The notes: generated by a model not told the origin, from the letters alone. A DNA stretch of 47,266 bases from Caldilineales bacterium (GCA_024102915.1 JAGFJG010000094.1:1-47266), one strand, 5' to 3'; counted from the first letter of the stretch, positions 1 through 8,092 are shown. Numbers and translations: made by a program.

Positions 1-108
1 AATTTTCTGCTCCAATTCCCGCACGCGCGCCTCCATCCGTTCCTGATATTCCAGGAACAGACGAATCAAGTCTTCCTTGCTTAGCTGGCGGAGCGCTTCC
101 TCTGTCAT
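1..108 (-). CDS. IS66-type transposase, N-terminal end (runs off window)
   Basis: The minus strand from 108 to 1 reads 36 codons beginning MTEEALRQLSKEDLIRLFLE and continuing in a Glu/Arg-rich coiled-coil style. This is the usual start of IS66 TnpC transposases, where a short acidic helix is followed by a leucine-zipper segment. The frame is open to the window edge, so the catalytic core lies outside and I cannot say whether the copy is intact. It reads away from the integrase. A separate decayed IS66 C-terminus lies near 40.9 kb. The family call rests on this short stretch only. Confidence 0.55.
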   Translation of the reverse strand, partial: MTEEALRQLSKEDLIRLFLEYQERMEARVRELEQKI

Positions 109-239
109 CGTTTGGGCAGTCTACTCAACTCATCTCTTTCATGCAACACATCCAGTCACCGACCGACAAGGTGAACAGTTACCACACGTCATCGAAACAC
201 CAGATACTGGCGATTGGTGTGCGAAAACCTACTATAACT

Positions 240-322
<83 letters not shown>

Positions 323-401
323 CTCGACCACTACATATTGTGGTTTTACTACTCCAGACTACAGCATCTTGTGTTTCTCTCGAACATGAGGTGCTTATTT
401 T

Positions 402-1325
402 ATGTCTGGACAGCAGTTGATTCAACTTAAAATTGCCGCGCGATCGGTGACCTCACTTGACCTGGCCATGACTTCGTTTTTGATCGATATTGAGGCCAGG
501 CGACTGACACCACAAACACTGAAATACTATCGGGATCAGCTTGGGCCCTTTCTGGCGTTTCTGGGTGTTCAGGAGGTGACGACGCCAGAAGAGATCAATG
601 CCAACCATATCCGCACTTACCTGGTGAGTTTGCAGCAGCGGGGGCTGGCCGATGCCAGCCTGCATTCTGCCGCGCGGGCGATTCGCGCGTTTGGCAATTT
701 CCTGGTGCGGGAGGAGTTGTTGGAAAAGAGCCCGATGCGCAAGGTGCAGATGCCACGTGTAGAGAAACCGATCAAGCCGGCCTTCGCGCCAGAAGAGGTG
801 CGGCGCTTGCTGGCGGTCTGTGATACGGAACGTGATAGTGCCATCGTTCTTTGCCTGCTGGATTCCGGCTGCCGCGCCGTGGAATTCGTCTCGCTAGATG
901 TCCAGGACGTGGATATGAAGACTGGACGGGTGCTGGTAAGACGGGGCAAAGGACGCAAGCAGCGAGTGACGTTTTTCGGGGCCAGGGCCCGGAAGACGTT
1001 GGTGAAATACCTGATGAAGCGGGGCGAGGTGCACCCAGATGCGCCGCTGTGGACCAGTCTCAATACGGGTGAGCGTTTGACCGACTGGGGGCTGCGCCAG
1101 ATGTTGGGTCGACTGGGCCAGCGGGCCGAAGTCTTGCATTGCCATCCTCATACTTTTCGCCGCACCTTTGCCCTGTGGAGCCTGCGTGCTGGCATGAACA
1201 TCTATGCTCTGCAGCAAATCATGGGCCATTCCGACCTCAGCGTCCTGCGCCGTTACCTCGCCCTCGTCGAACAGGACCTGCAACAGGCTCACAACAAACA
1301 TGGCGCCGTCGACTCCCTCTTCTGA
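402..1325 (+). CDS. Tyrosine recombinase (integrase)
   Basis: This is a 307-residue site-specific recombinase of the XerC/phage-integrase fold that would integrate and excise the element. The N-terminal SAM-like core-binding domain covers about 18-110 and the catalytic domain about 125-300. All six catalytic positions are visible: R158 (in GCRAVE), K183 (in GKGRKQR), H250 and R253 (in HPHTFRR), H276 (in MGHSD) and the nucleophile Y285. The start at 402 has TGAGGTG 8 bases upstream. It sits 80 bases after a tRNA-Lys 3' fragment and is followed by an excisionase-like gene, an arrangement typical of integrative elements rather than of a housekeeping XerC/XerD. Its att site is inferred, not demonstrated. 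Confidence 0.92.
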   Translation: MSGQQLIQLKIAARSVTSLDLAMTSFLIDIEARRLTPQTLKYYRDQLGPFLAFLGVQEVTTPEEINANHIRTYLVSLQQRGLADASLHSAARAIRAFGNFLVREELLEKSPMRKVQMPRVEKPIKPAFAPEEVRRLLAVCDTERDSAIVLCLLDSGCRAVEFVSLDVQDVDMKTGRVLVRRGKGRKQRVTFFGARARKTLVKYLMKRGEVHPDAPLWTSLNTGERLTDWGLRQMLGRLGQRAEVLHCHPHTFRRTFALWSLRAGMNIYALQQIMGHSDLSVLRRYLALVEQDLQQAHNKHGAVDSLF

Positions 1326-1344
1326 CAGCAGGAGCAAGTTAATC

Positions 1345-1677
1345 ATGAATGAAGCACGCAAGACCCCAGTACCAACCACCCTGGAGTTGTACAAACTGAG
1401 TGAAGTGGCCGTCATGCTCGGCGTCAGCCCACGCACCGTCGCCGCCTGGATCCGGAGCGGAGAACTGCGCGCTCTGCGCCTGGGCCGGCGCGGTCGCCTG
1501 CTGCGCTTGCGCCGCCCCGACCTGGAAGCCTTTCTGGCGGCGAACTATATCTCCGTGAATACGGACGAAAATGACGCTGATGACCCGCTCTTCGGACTGC
1601 TCCGGTCTGAGATTGGGATTGACGAACCCGCCGATGACTTCGATGACGATGGACGCCAACCTCCCCCTGCCCCCTAA
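1345..1677 (+). CDS. Excisionase-like MerR-type helix-turn-helix protein
   Basis: This 110-residue protein has a DNA-binding domain in about residues 13-62 (LYKLSEVAVMLGVSPRTVAA, then WIRSGELRALRLG), the layout of the Xis/MerR-like 'helix-turn-helix 17' family. The C-terminal 40 residues are very acidic. Members of this family direct excision by recombinases or regulate mobile elements. The gene starts 19 bases after the integrase with an AGGAG about 10 bases before the ATG, so it is probably co-transcribed. Its last 29 bases overlap the dnaB start chosen here. A plain transcriptional regulator is the main alternative. Confidence 0.75.
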   Translation: MNEARKTPVPTTLELYKLSEVAVMLGVSPRTVAAWIRSGELRALRLGRRGRLLRLRRPDLEAFLAANYISVNTDENDADDPLFGLLRSEIGIDEPADDFDDDGRQPPPAP

Positions 1678-2917
1678 CCATGCCCAAGCCGAAGCCGCCC
1701 TCCTGGGCAGTCTCCTCACCGACCCCGACGCCATCGCCCGCACGGCCGCCAACCTGCGCGCCGGCGATTTCTACCAACAGCGCCATGCCTGGGTGTACGA
1801 AGCCATCCTGGCTTTGTGGGAAAGCGGCGACATCATCGACATCCTCATCCTTGGCGCAGAGCTGGAACGGCGGGGGCATGTGGATGCGGTGGGAGGGCTG
1901 CCCTATCTGGCCAGCCTGATCAACAGCGTGCCCAGCTCCGTGCATGCCCCCGCCTACGCCCGCCTCATCGCCGAGGCCGCCCAGGCCCGCCACCTCATCG
2001 ACCTGTTGCGGCACAGCGTCGCCCAACTCTTCGCCAGCCAACCACCGGCCGATGTCATCACCGATATCGAGACCAGGCTGCTGCAACTTCGCCAGACGCA
2101 CGGCCAGACCTACGCCCGCCACATGGCCGACATCGGCCAGGCGCTGGCAACCGCGGAAGACCCATCCCCTCTCGACAAGGCCGCCATCAGCAGCGGCTAT
2201 GCTGACCTTGACCTCATCCTCGGCGGCTTCTGTCCTGACGACCTGCTGCTGCTGGGTGCCCGTCCGAGCCTGGGCAAGACCGCCCTTCTGCTCAACTTCG
2301 CCTGGCACGCCGCCCAGAGCGGGAAACGCGCCCTCCTCTTCTCGCTGGAGATGTCGGGCGAATCCCTGGTCCGCCGCCTGCGCACCACGCACACAGGACA
2401 AGACATCGACACTGCCATCGCCCAGACCGGCATCTGGGTGGACGACAGCCCCGGCCTGTCCATCGGCGAACTGCGGGCCCGGGCAAGACAGGCGGCCATC
2501 ACTCACGATATCGACCTCATCTTCGTCGACTACGTACAACTCATCACCGCCGGCCATGGCCACGGCAAACGCTACCAGGAGGTGGGCGAGGCGGCGCTGG
2601 GACTCAAACACCTGGCCCGGGAACTGCACCTGCCCGTCATCGCCGCCGCCCAGCTCTCGCGCGAGGTGGAGCGGCGACCCGACCCCACGCCCACTCTGGC
2701 CGACCTGCGCGAGAGCGGCGACCTGGAGCAACACGCCGACGTGGTCATGTTCCTGCACCGCCGTCCCCAGGCCCAGGGCTGGGCGGTGACCGACCTGACT
2801 GTGGCCAAAAACCGCCACGGCCCGCCCGGCACGGCCAAACTGCTGTGGCAGCCGGAATGGGTGCGCTTCGTCAGCATGAAGCCAGCTCTCGCCACCTGCG
2901 GAGATTCAGCATCATGA
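1649..2917 (+). CDS. dnaB: Replicative DNA helicase, DnaB family
   Basis: This 422-residue hexameric helicase would unwind the fork ahead of the polymerase. The N-terminal DnaB domain covers about 8-115. The RecA-like core has Walker A GARPSLGKTA (K210), Walker B DLIFVDYVQL, and the conserved PTLADLRESGDLEQHADVV and KNRHGPPGT segments of DnaB. The frame is open from 1571, but similarity starts near the ATG at 1649, which overlaps the upstream gene. Other in-frame ATGs at 1634 and 1643 cannot be excluded. It ends in an ATGA overlap with the initiator-like gene, so the two are translationally linked. A helicase next to an initiator, away from other core replication genes, points to element-encoded replication. 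It is slightly short for a chromosomal DnaB. Confidence 0.9.
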   Translation: MDANLPLPPNHAQAEAALLGSLLTDPDAIARTAANLRAGDFYQQRHAWVYEAILALWESGDIIDILILGAELERRGHVDAVGGLPYLASLINSVPSSVHAPAYARLIAEAAQARHLIDLLRHSVAQLFASQPPADVITDIETRLLQLRQTHGQTYARHMADIGQALATAEDPSPLDKAAISSGYADLDLILGGFCPDDLLLLGARPSLGKTALLLNFAWHAAQSGKRALLFSLEMSGESLVRRLRTTHTGQDIDTAIAQTGIWVDDSPGLSIGELRARARQAAITHDIDLIFVDYVQLITAGHGHGKRYQEVGEAALGLKHLARELHLPVIAAAQLSREVERRPDPTPTLADLRESGDLEQHADVVMFLHRRPQAQGWAVTDLTVAKNRHGPPGTAKLLWQPEWVRFVSMKPALATCGDSAS

Positions 2918-3396
2918 ACTTCCCCGGCTTCCGCCGCCCCCGCGCCAATTTCTACCGCCTGCCCAACGACTGGTTCGACATCTGGCGGCTGGCGCGCAGC
3001 CAGAGCGAACGCACTCGCATCCTGGGCGCGCTCAAAGTCAGCGAATACCTGATCAAGTGGACCTGGGGCTACCAGAACTATGACCAACCCCTGCGTCTCT
3101 CCTGGCTCGAATTCCAGCAGGGACGGCGAAGCAATCGCCGCCAAGGAAGTCGCCGCGGTCGCCGCCTGGATTTGGGCACAGGCCTGAGCAGCCGCAGCCT
3201 GCAGGAGGCTCTGGCCCTGGCTGTGGAGCTGGGTTTGCTGGAGCGCCATGAAGAGGATGAAGGTCAGCCCACTTACCTGCCGCGCTTACGCCCGGCCGCG
3301 GAGGATGAGGAGGGCTTCAACGCGAATTCCGTCACCGACAACGGCCAGGGTTTCGCCCGCCCCACCGCCAAGTTCTTGCTGGTCCCGGCGTCCTGA
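2914..3396 (+). CDS. Replication-initiator-like protein, first winged-helix unit
   Basis: This 160-residue frame starts at the ATGA overlap with dnaB. Residues 8-125 form a winged-helix-like unit with the pattern FYRLPNDWFDIW, then KWTWGY, GRR and DLGTGLSSRSLQEALALAVE. This resembles N-terminal domains of plasmid, phage and ICE initiators of Chloroflexota and Firmicutes; that assignment is from memory of the pattern. The reading frame stays open after the TGA at 3394-3396 and continues in the same frame into the gene at 3415. The second frame carries another copy of the unit, and the TGA sits exactly where that copy should have its conserved Trp (LPNDW versus VPAS-stop). The two frames are probably one 499-codon gene split by a nonsense change. 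Confidence 0.65.
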   Translation: MNFPGFRRPRANFYRLPNDWFDIWRLARSQSERTRILGALKVSEYLIKWTWGYQNYDQPLRLSWLEFQQGRRSNRRQGSRRGRRLDLGTGLSSRSLQEALALAVELGLLERHEEDEGQPTYLPRLRPAAEDEEGFNANSVTDNGQGFARPTAKFLLVPAS

Positions 3397-3414
3397 ATCG
3401 ACCTCACCGCCGGC

Positions 3415-4413
3415 GTGCGCTCCGAAACTCTGATCCTGCTCATCACCTACTTCTTCCGCCACACCTGGGGCTGGCATGGCCACCAGCATGAACCCTGCTG
3501 GCTGAGCGAAGAAGACATCGCCCACGGCCGTCGCTTTGCCGACCCAGCTCGCAAGGGTGAGCGTTACGACGAGGGCATCGGCTACACAGGGCGGGCGGTG
3601 CGCAAAGCCCTGAAAGAGGGCGTCGAACGCGGCTGGTTGGTGTGGCGCTACCAGGGCAACGGTCGTATCTTCGCCCTGCGCCTTGAGGGCATGACCGTGA
3701 GTGAAGATGGTCAGATTATCGAGCCCACAGACCCCACACCCGACGCTGTCGACACGATATCACCGACTTCCTCGGAACGAAGTACAGCAGTCGTGGCACA
3801 AAGTAAAGTGGGTACGGAACAAAGTGCGGCCATTATGACGGCATCAGATCCAGATTCCCCGGAACAAAGTACAGTGGCGGCGGAACAAACCGCAGCGATG
3901 CTGGAACGAAGTACAGCAGCCCTGGCACAAAGTACAGCGCCCCCTATAGATCAAGACAGAGATAGATCTGATCCAACAGACAATCCACCCCAGAAAACAA
4001 CAACAGAAACTGTCTCAGCACTCGGGAACGGCATCGCTGACACCCCTGGCTATTCCCAAAACGGCGCCCTGCCTCTGGCCTTGCAGGAGCAAGTGCGCCT
4101 TCTCGGCCTCAAAGGCCGGGGTCCCCAGCGCGAATTGCTGCAAGCCTGGCAGGAAGATCCACAGCGGATCGACGCCTGGCTGCAACACCTGGTCAACACA
4201 CGCCGCCACGACCCGCAAGCGGCGGGCTTCCTGCTACAGGTGGTCGTACGCCAGCGCGCATCGGCGCCAAACGGCGGCAGCAAAGCGATGTCGGCAACCT
4301 GCGCAGCCTGCCAGGGGTCCAGGCATCTGCGCATCCAGGTGCCAGCAGGCGATCCGCATCACAGACTCGTCATCCCCTGTCCCAGCTGTACCCCAACTGC
4401 CGCACACACCTGA
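3415..4413 (+). CDS. Replication-initiator-like protein, second unit, iteron region and zinc ribbon
   Basis: This 332-residue frame begins at a GTG but lies in the same frame as the previous entry, seven codons after its TGA. Residues 1-95 repeat the winged-helix unit (HTWGW, GRR, DEGIGYTGRAVRKALKEGVE, RGWLV). Residues about 120-177 are a disordered linker built of seven-residue repeats (ERSTAVV, AQSKVGT, EQSAAIM and so on). The C-terminus has a helical part and two CxxC pairs (CAAC, CPSC) that look like a zinc ribbon. If independently translated it would be an initiator with one DNA-binding unit. If not, the gene is a pseudogene or needs readthrough. No Shine-Dalgarno is evident before the GTG, which argues against a separate gene. 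Confidence 0.6.
   Translation: MRSETLILLITYFFRHTWGWHGHQHEPCWLSEEDIAHGRRFADPARKGERYDEGIGYTGRAVRKALKEGVERGWLVWRYQGNGRIFALRLEGMTVSEDGQIIEPTDPTPDAVDTISPTSSERSTAVVAQSKVGTEQSAAIMTASDPDSPEQSTVAAEQTAAMLERSTAALAQSTAPPIDQDRDRSDPTDNPPQKTTTETVSALGNGIADTPGYSQNGALPLALQEQVRLLGLKGRGPQRELLQAWQEDPQRIDAWLQHLVNTRRHDPQAAGFLLQVVVRQRASAPNGGSKAMSATCAACQGSRHLRIQVPAGDPHHRLVIPCPSCTPTAAHT
3774..3944 (+). repeat. Iteron-like 21-bp direct repeats inside the initiator gene
   Basis: Seven copies of a 17-base unit, consensus GGAACAAAGTACAGYRG, start at 3774, 3795, 3816, 3861, 3882, 3903 and 3924. The spacing is exactly 21 bp except for one 45-bp gap, so all copies face the same side of the helix. They encode a seven-residue repeat, but the codons are fixed as GAA, CAA, AGT and ACA in a region that otherwise prefers GC-rich codons, which suggests the DNA itself is conserved. 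This matches the layout of lambda ori, where iterons lie inside the initiator gene O. Confidence 0.6.
3945..4015 (+). other. AT-richer segment next to the iterons, candidate unwinding region
   Basis: Just after the last repeat the sequence becomes visibly AT-rich for this neighbourhood, with TATAGATCAAG, AGATAGATCTGATC and a run of AAAACAACAACAGAAAC. In lambda and many iteron origins an AT-rich unwinding element follows the iterons. This is inference from position and composition. Confidence 0.4.
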
Positions 4414-4452
4414 AAGGCATGCGGATCCCCATTCTCTTCGCGGAGGCGAAAC

Positions 4453-5286
4453 ATGAGAACATCCATGCAAACTCGTATCCTCTCGGCCGGCGTCATCGCA
4501 CTCCTGGCCCTGTGCCTGCCGCTGAATGACAACATCCTGGCCCAACCCATCGACGAACCCAGCGACTGGCGTCCAACCCGATCGACAGCGACGGCCACGC
4601 CAACTACACCGCCCACGATGTTGCCAGCATCGGTAACTTCAATGCAATCGCCCACTGCCACCCCACCGGCGCCAACCGCCACACCTCAGGCTCCACCGGC
4701 TCTACCCGCACACATCGTCCTCGGCCCGGACACCGCCTGGCCGGTGCGCGCCACCCGCATCAGCGGCTGGGGTTATGAGCTGGTCGACGCTTCGGCTGCC
4801 TGGGATTGGGAATTGCAGCGGGATGTCTATGGCCAGGTCATTACCGCATTCTGGGGCGACCAGCTTTTCAACCAGCATCCACATGGCATTCGCCTCACCC
4901 TGATCGACCCGGTTTGGGACGCGCGTTGCCCCAGTCCGGTGGCGCCGCTGGCCCTGGTGGCAGACTCGCCCTGCCTGACCGAGGGTTTCGGCGATGGCAC
5001 TGGGGCCAGCATGTACGTGGGCTGCACTCTGGCCGAGCATCACTACCACGACCCGCAGGAATGTTTCCTCGCTATCGCTGCCGGCGGTGAACACCTCACC
5101 GACATCGTAGTGGCGGCAACCATCACCGCCCAGAACTCGCTGATGAACGGCTATTGGGCACGCACGCCCGATTTCTCAGCCTCGCCTTTCACACCGTTGT
5201 TGGGTCAGGCGTATCGTGAAGGAGATCAGTGGCGGTGGCATGAGCCGTTTTTACGAGTGATGTTGTCCGGTAGTTTTTCATACTGA
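4453..5286 (+). CDS. Secreted protein of unknown function with Thr/Pro linker
   Basis: This 277-residue protein begins with a signal peptide: basic MRTSMQTR, then a hydrophobic run to about residue 30. A Thr/Pro/Ala-rich linker follows to about residue 95 (TATATPTTPP, TPPAPTATPQ), and then a folded domain to the end with three or four Cys and repeated aromatic residues (ISGWGYELVD, ITAFWGDQLFN). I do not recognise the domain. The start has GGAGG about 8 bases upstream. The linker style is common in Chloroflexota surface proteins. It follows the initiator gene by 39 bases on the same strand and could be cargo or part of the transfer apparatus. Confidence 0.7.
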   Translation: MRTSMQTRILSAGVIALLALCLPLNDNILAQPIDEPSDWRPTRSTATATPTTPPTMLPASVTSMQSPTATPPAPTATPQAPPALPAHIVLGPDTAWPVRATRISGWGYELVDASAAWDWELQRDVYGQVITAFWGDQLFNQHPHGIRLTLIDPVWDARCPSPVAPLALVADSPCLTEGFGDGTGASMYVGCTLAEHHYHDPQECFLAIAAGGEHLTDIVVAATITAQNSLMNGYWARTPDFSASPFTPLLGQAYREGDQWRWHEPFLRVMLSGSFSY

Positions 5287-5764
5287 GTCGACGACAGCAT
5301 TGAAACGTTTTGGGCTTTGGCTTTTGCATCGCGGGAGCGAATTCCGTTGACCCTTTTACACTGTGCCCAAGCACCGGGTGGTGGTTCGAGCGTGGGGTTA
5401 TTGCTACAACCTGATCATACTGAGCGTATACATGTTCCAAGATGCGTTTTACAAGTTCATGCCTCGCCCGCCCAATGACAAAAAGAATTACGCAACGTAT
5501 TGGCTCACGGGAAAATGTCACCCAAACCTCAGTCGTTGCCTCATGAATAATCATACCTAAGCCCGTGGCAAAATCAAACCCGGATATGGAATGGGAATTT
5601 GTTGCTCCCGATCTTGACTAGCCCCACCAGCATAATAAACGCACGCCTTCAAAACCTTTCTTGACAATAGAATATATGTTCTATAAGCTAAGGGCGAATC
5701 CGCCTCTTGGTCTTGCCCCCTTCCCCTCCAAGCCAAATTCCCTGGGCGGTATGCGCACGATGTC
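5287..5764. other. Intergenic region carrying the SOS-type promoter
   Basis: There is no supported gene. The base composition is lower in GC than on either side. Short frames here (for example 5363-5560 on the plus strand and 5189-5554 on the minus strand) have no family features. The right half carries a LexA-type box inside a promoter for the mutasome genes (5661-5687). Confidence 0.5.
5661..5687 (+). promoter_or_regulatory. Promoter with LexA-type operator upstream of imuA
   Basis: TTGACA at 5661-5666 and TATAAG at 5682-5687 are separated by 15 bases. Between them lies GAATATATGTTC (5670-5681), one base from the GAAC-N4-GTTC type of LexA box used by Gram-positive bacteria. An operator between the -35 and -10 of an imuA-imuB-dnaE2 cassette is what SOS control would look like. 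The spacer is shorter than the usual 17. Confidence 0.6.
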
Positions 5765-6520
5765 ATGGCTCGTAGGAAAGACCGCAAGCAGCGCCTGGAA
5801 CGTACGGTATCACTCGTCCAACAGCAATATGGCTCGCAAGCCTTGCAGAAGGGGATGGCGCGTGGCGTGCGCGCCCCCCATATCTCGACCGGCTTCGCCG
5901 CGTTAGACGAGGGGCTGGGCATTGGCGGCATACCGAAAGGCCGCATCACCACCTTCAGCGGCGCGGCCACCTCGGGCAAGGTGACGCTGGCTGCCCTGGT
6001 GCTGGCGCGCGCCCAACAGCGGGGCAGGGCGGTTGCCTACCTCGATGTCGCACATACCGCCAATGCCGAATACCTGCAACGCTGCGGCGTGCAATTGACG
6101 AGTCTGCTCCTGGCCCGGCCAGAAAATGGCAGGCAAGCGCTGGAAATACTGCAAGCATTGACCGCACGCACCGAACTGGCCGCCATCCTCTTCGACAACT
6201 GGGGGGCGGTGCAGGGTGAAAGGTCGGCAGAGGGAACGCTGGCTCAGCTGACGGCACAGTTGGCGCAATCAAAGGCGGCATTGCTGGTGCTGGATGATGG
6301 GCCGCCGTTGTGGCGACGTCTTCTGGCGCAAGAAAGCGCACTCGCTCACTTCGCCTCTGTGCAACTCAACCTGGACAGAGAACGCTGGCTGGTCGATGGC
6401 CCCGACGTGCGCGGCTATCGCGTGGCGGTCACCATTCGCAAGAACAAATTCGGCCCTTCTGGTCAATCCATCCCAGTGGAGATCGAATTCAACGGCACCG
6501 TACACGGACAGGGCATTTGA
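5765..6520 (+). CDS. imuA: ImuA, RecA-like mutasome accessory protein
   Basis: This 251-residue protein is RecA-like. It contains ISTGFAALDEGLGIGGIPKG, the usual start of the RecA/ImuA core, and a Walker A GAATSGKVT (K72). It lacks the RecA C-terminal domain and is much shorter than RecA. In mutasomes, ImuA supports translesion synthesis by ImuB and DnaE2 (ImuC), probably through RecA contacts. The N-terminal 30 residues are basic. It is the first gene of a cassette with imuB, a small gene and dnaE2, preceded by a LexA-type box 83 bases upstream of the ATG. The identification leans on the neighbours as well as on the motif. A RadA- or KaiC-like protein would have further domains not seen here. 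Confidence 0.82.
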   Translation: MARRKDRKQRLERTVSLVQQQYGSQALQKGMARGVRAPHISTGFAALDEGLGIGGIPKGRITTFSGAATSGKVTLAALVLARAQQRGRAVAYLDVAHTANAEYLQRCGVQLTSLLLARPENGRQALEILQALTARTELAAILFDNWGAVQGERSAEGTLAQLTAQLAQSKAALLVLDDGPPLWRRLLAQESALAHFASVQLNLDRERWLVDGPDVRGYRVAVTIRKNKFGPSGQSIPVEIEFNGTVHGQGI

Positions 6521-6536
6521 CCAGAACACGAAATCC

Positions 6537-6585
6537 CTCCGACTTCCGACCTCCGACCTCTGACTTCTGCCTCCCGCCCTCCCCC
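6537..6585 (+). repeat. Heptad array before imuB
   Basis: Seven tandem degenerate 7-mers: CTCCGAC, TTCCGAC, CTCCGAC, CTCTGAC, TTCTGCC, TCCCGCC, CTCCCCC. The array runs to the base before the imuB start region, so no ordinary Shine-Dalgarno is left there. Confidence 0.7.
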
Positions 6586-6586
6586 C

Positions 6587-7774
6587 ATGCCCATCATCGC
6601 CTGCGCCATCCCCTACTTCCCCATCGCCCTGCTGGCGCGCGCAGACCCTGGCATCCTACAACAGCCGGTCGCCATGCTCAACGCCGAGGAACGCGTGCTG
6701 GCAACCACGCCAGCGGCGCGGATGGCGGGCGTTGCCGTCGGCCAGACTGTGCGCCAGGCGCAGACGCTTTGCCCGGCGCTGGTGTGCCAGGTCGCCGACT
6801 TGGCCCTGATCCGCCAGGAATATGAATATGTGTTGGCGCTGCTGGACGAATTCGCCGACGCGGTGGAACCGGCCAGCCTGGGCACGGCCTACATCGCTGC
6901 GCCCGACCTCGATGCCGCCAGCGCCGCCCCTTTCTGCCAGGAGATGGGTAAGCAATTACGCCAAGAGTTCGGCGAGGCTTTGCAACCCGCCATCGGCTGT
7001 GATTCCGGCAAATTCACCGCCCTGGCCGCGGCCCGACACACGCGGGCGGGGGCGGTGCGCGTGGTATTGGGCGAGGCGGAAACGCCCTTTCTCAGACCGT
7101 TGCCCATCCATCTGCTGCCGCTGGCGGCGGAGCACCTGCAACTCTTACACTGGCTGGGCATTCGCACCCTGGGCGATTTCGCCGCCCTGCCCACCAAATC
7201 TGTGATGCAGCAATTCGGTAAGGCAGGGCGATTGGCGCAACTGTGGGCGCAGGGCCAGGACAAACGCCCTGTAGCGCCGCGCCACAAACGTCCCATCTAC
7301 ACACGCAGCGCCGAATTCGAACCGGCCATCCAGTCACTGACCCCATTGGCAGCAACCGCCAAACGATTGTTAGAATCGCTGCTTGTTCCGCTGCGAGAAC
7401 AACTACAAGCCGCGCAGGGGCTACGCAGCGTGCTGCGTTTTGAACAGGGCCAGGAACAGGCGGATGTCTGGCATTTGTCTGCTCCCACCACCGACCTGGA
7501 CAAGCTGCTGCAACGCCTCACACACCGTTGGGAATCGGCAATCTGGCCCGCGCCCGTCAGCGGATGCAGCATCGACCTCAGTGATATCCAGGAAGCGCCG
7601 GGCGACCAACTGCTGCTCTTCCCCGGTGCAGGCACGTCCGCCGCCCATCTGGTGGAAGGTGTGCAAGAGCTTGTTGTACGTTACGGCCCGGGACGTTTCC
7701 TGCTGGCCGAAACGCTGGATTACAACCTATTACGCATGGAGCGACGTGTGCGCTTGCAAGAGTTCGCGGCGTGA
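6587..7774 (+). CDS. imuB: ImuB, inactive Y-family polymerase homologue of the mutasome
   Basis: This 395-residue protein has the Y-family layout but has lost the catalytic acids. The first motif reads IIACAIPYFPIALLA where a polymerase has D-x-D, and the second reads SLGTAYIA instead of the usual S-x-DE. This loss is characteristic of ImuB, which acts as a hub rather than a polymerase. Helix-hairpin-helix sequence is visible near 189-205 (WLGIRTLGDFAALP). A sliding-clamp binding motif QLLLF occurs at 341-345, as expected for ImuB. It follows imuA by 66 bases and overlaps the next small gene by 4 bases. The partner polymerase is the DnaE2 encoded downstream. Confidence 0.88.
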   Translation: MPIIACAIPYFPIALLARADPGILQQPVAMLNAEERVLATTPAARMAGVAVGQTVRQAQTLCPALVCQVADLALIRQEYEYVLALLDEFADAVEPASLGTAYIAAPDLDAASAAPFCQEMGKQLRQEFGEALQPAIGCDSGKFTALAAARHTRAGAVRVVLGEAETPFLRPLPIHLLPLAAEHLQLLHWLGIRTLGDFAALPTKSVMQQFGKAGRLAQLWAQGQDKRPVAPRHKRPIYTRSAEFEPAIQSLTPLAATAKRLLESLLVPLREQLQAAQGLRSVLRFEQGQEQADVWHLSAPTTDLDKLLQRLTHRWESAIWPAPVSGCSIDLSDIQEAPGDQLLLFPGAGTSAAHLVEGVQELVVRYGPGRFLLAETLDYNLLRMERRVRLQEFAA

Positions 7775-8031
7775 ACGCGCATGTGTGGATCAATGGCGAG
7801 GACATCGCCGTCATTTGTGATGCGCATGGCAAGCCCCTGCGTTTTCGTTGGGGCAAGGACATGCACCAGGTCGAACGTATTTGCAATCGCTGGCGGGCAA
7901 AGGGCGTGTGGTGGCGGGGGGAACGTGCAGACCGAGAATACATCAAATTGACGACGACAGATGGGTTGCTATGCGTGGTGGCGCGGGATATGCAGCGGGA
8001 TGCCTGGGCGTTGGTGTGTCTGTATGATTGA
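7771..8031 (+). CDS. Small mutasome-linked protein, DUF6504-like
   Basis: This 86-residue protein starts at a GTG overlapping the imuB stop (GTGA). It has the pattern of the small proteins found between imuB and dnaE2 in Actinobacteria (DUF6504): a basic Trp/Arg stretch (NRWRAKGVWWRGERADREYI), then LTTTDGLL and a final WALVCLYD. The role of that family is unknown. The fixed position and coupled translation suggest a structural part of the mutasome. The family link is from pattern memory and would need a profile search. Confidence 0.6.
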   Translation: MNAHVWINGEDIAVICDAHGKPLRFRWGKDMHQVERICNRWRAKGVWWRGERADREYIKLTTTDGLLCVVARDMQRDAWALVCLYD

Positions 8032-8059
8032 ATCGTGATATTTGTTCGGCCCGGTCACT

Positions 8060-8092
8060 CAGAATCCACAGATTACACGGATTCACATAGAT
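8060..8092. repeat. Dispersed intergenic repeat remnant
   Basis: The gap before dnaE2 contains AGAATCCACAGATTACACGG followed by ATTCACATAGATT. This is a type of degenerate repeat (CACAGATTACACGGATT) I recall from intergenic DNA of Anaerolineae-type genomes. That link is from memory only. Confidence 0.35.

Noticed and set aside
1424..2818. Long minus-strand frame opposite dnaB
   Set aside because: It is the mirror of a clear DnaB gene in GC-rich DNA; its Gly/Val/Gln composition is that of an antisense shadow.
3394..3396. TGA read as Trp or selenocysteine genome-wide
   Set aside because: TGA ends many intact genes here (dnaB, imuB, dnaE2, cpaB), and no selenocysteine-type hairpin or family is evident.
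5385..5405. tRNA T-loop-like GGTTCGAGC
   Set aside because: The flanking bases do not form a T stem or an acceptor stem.
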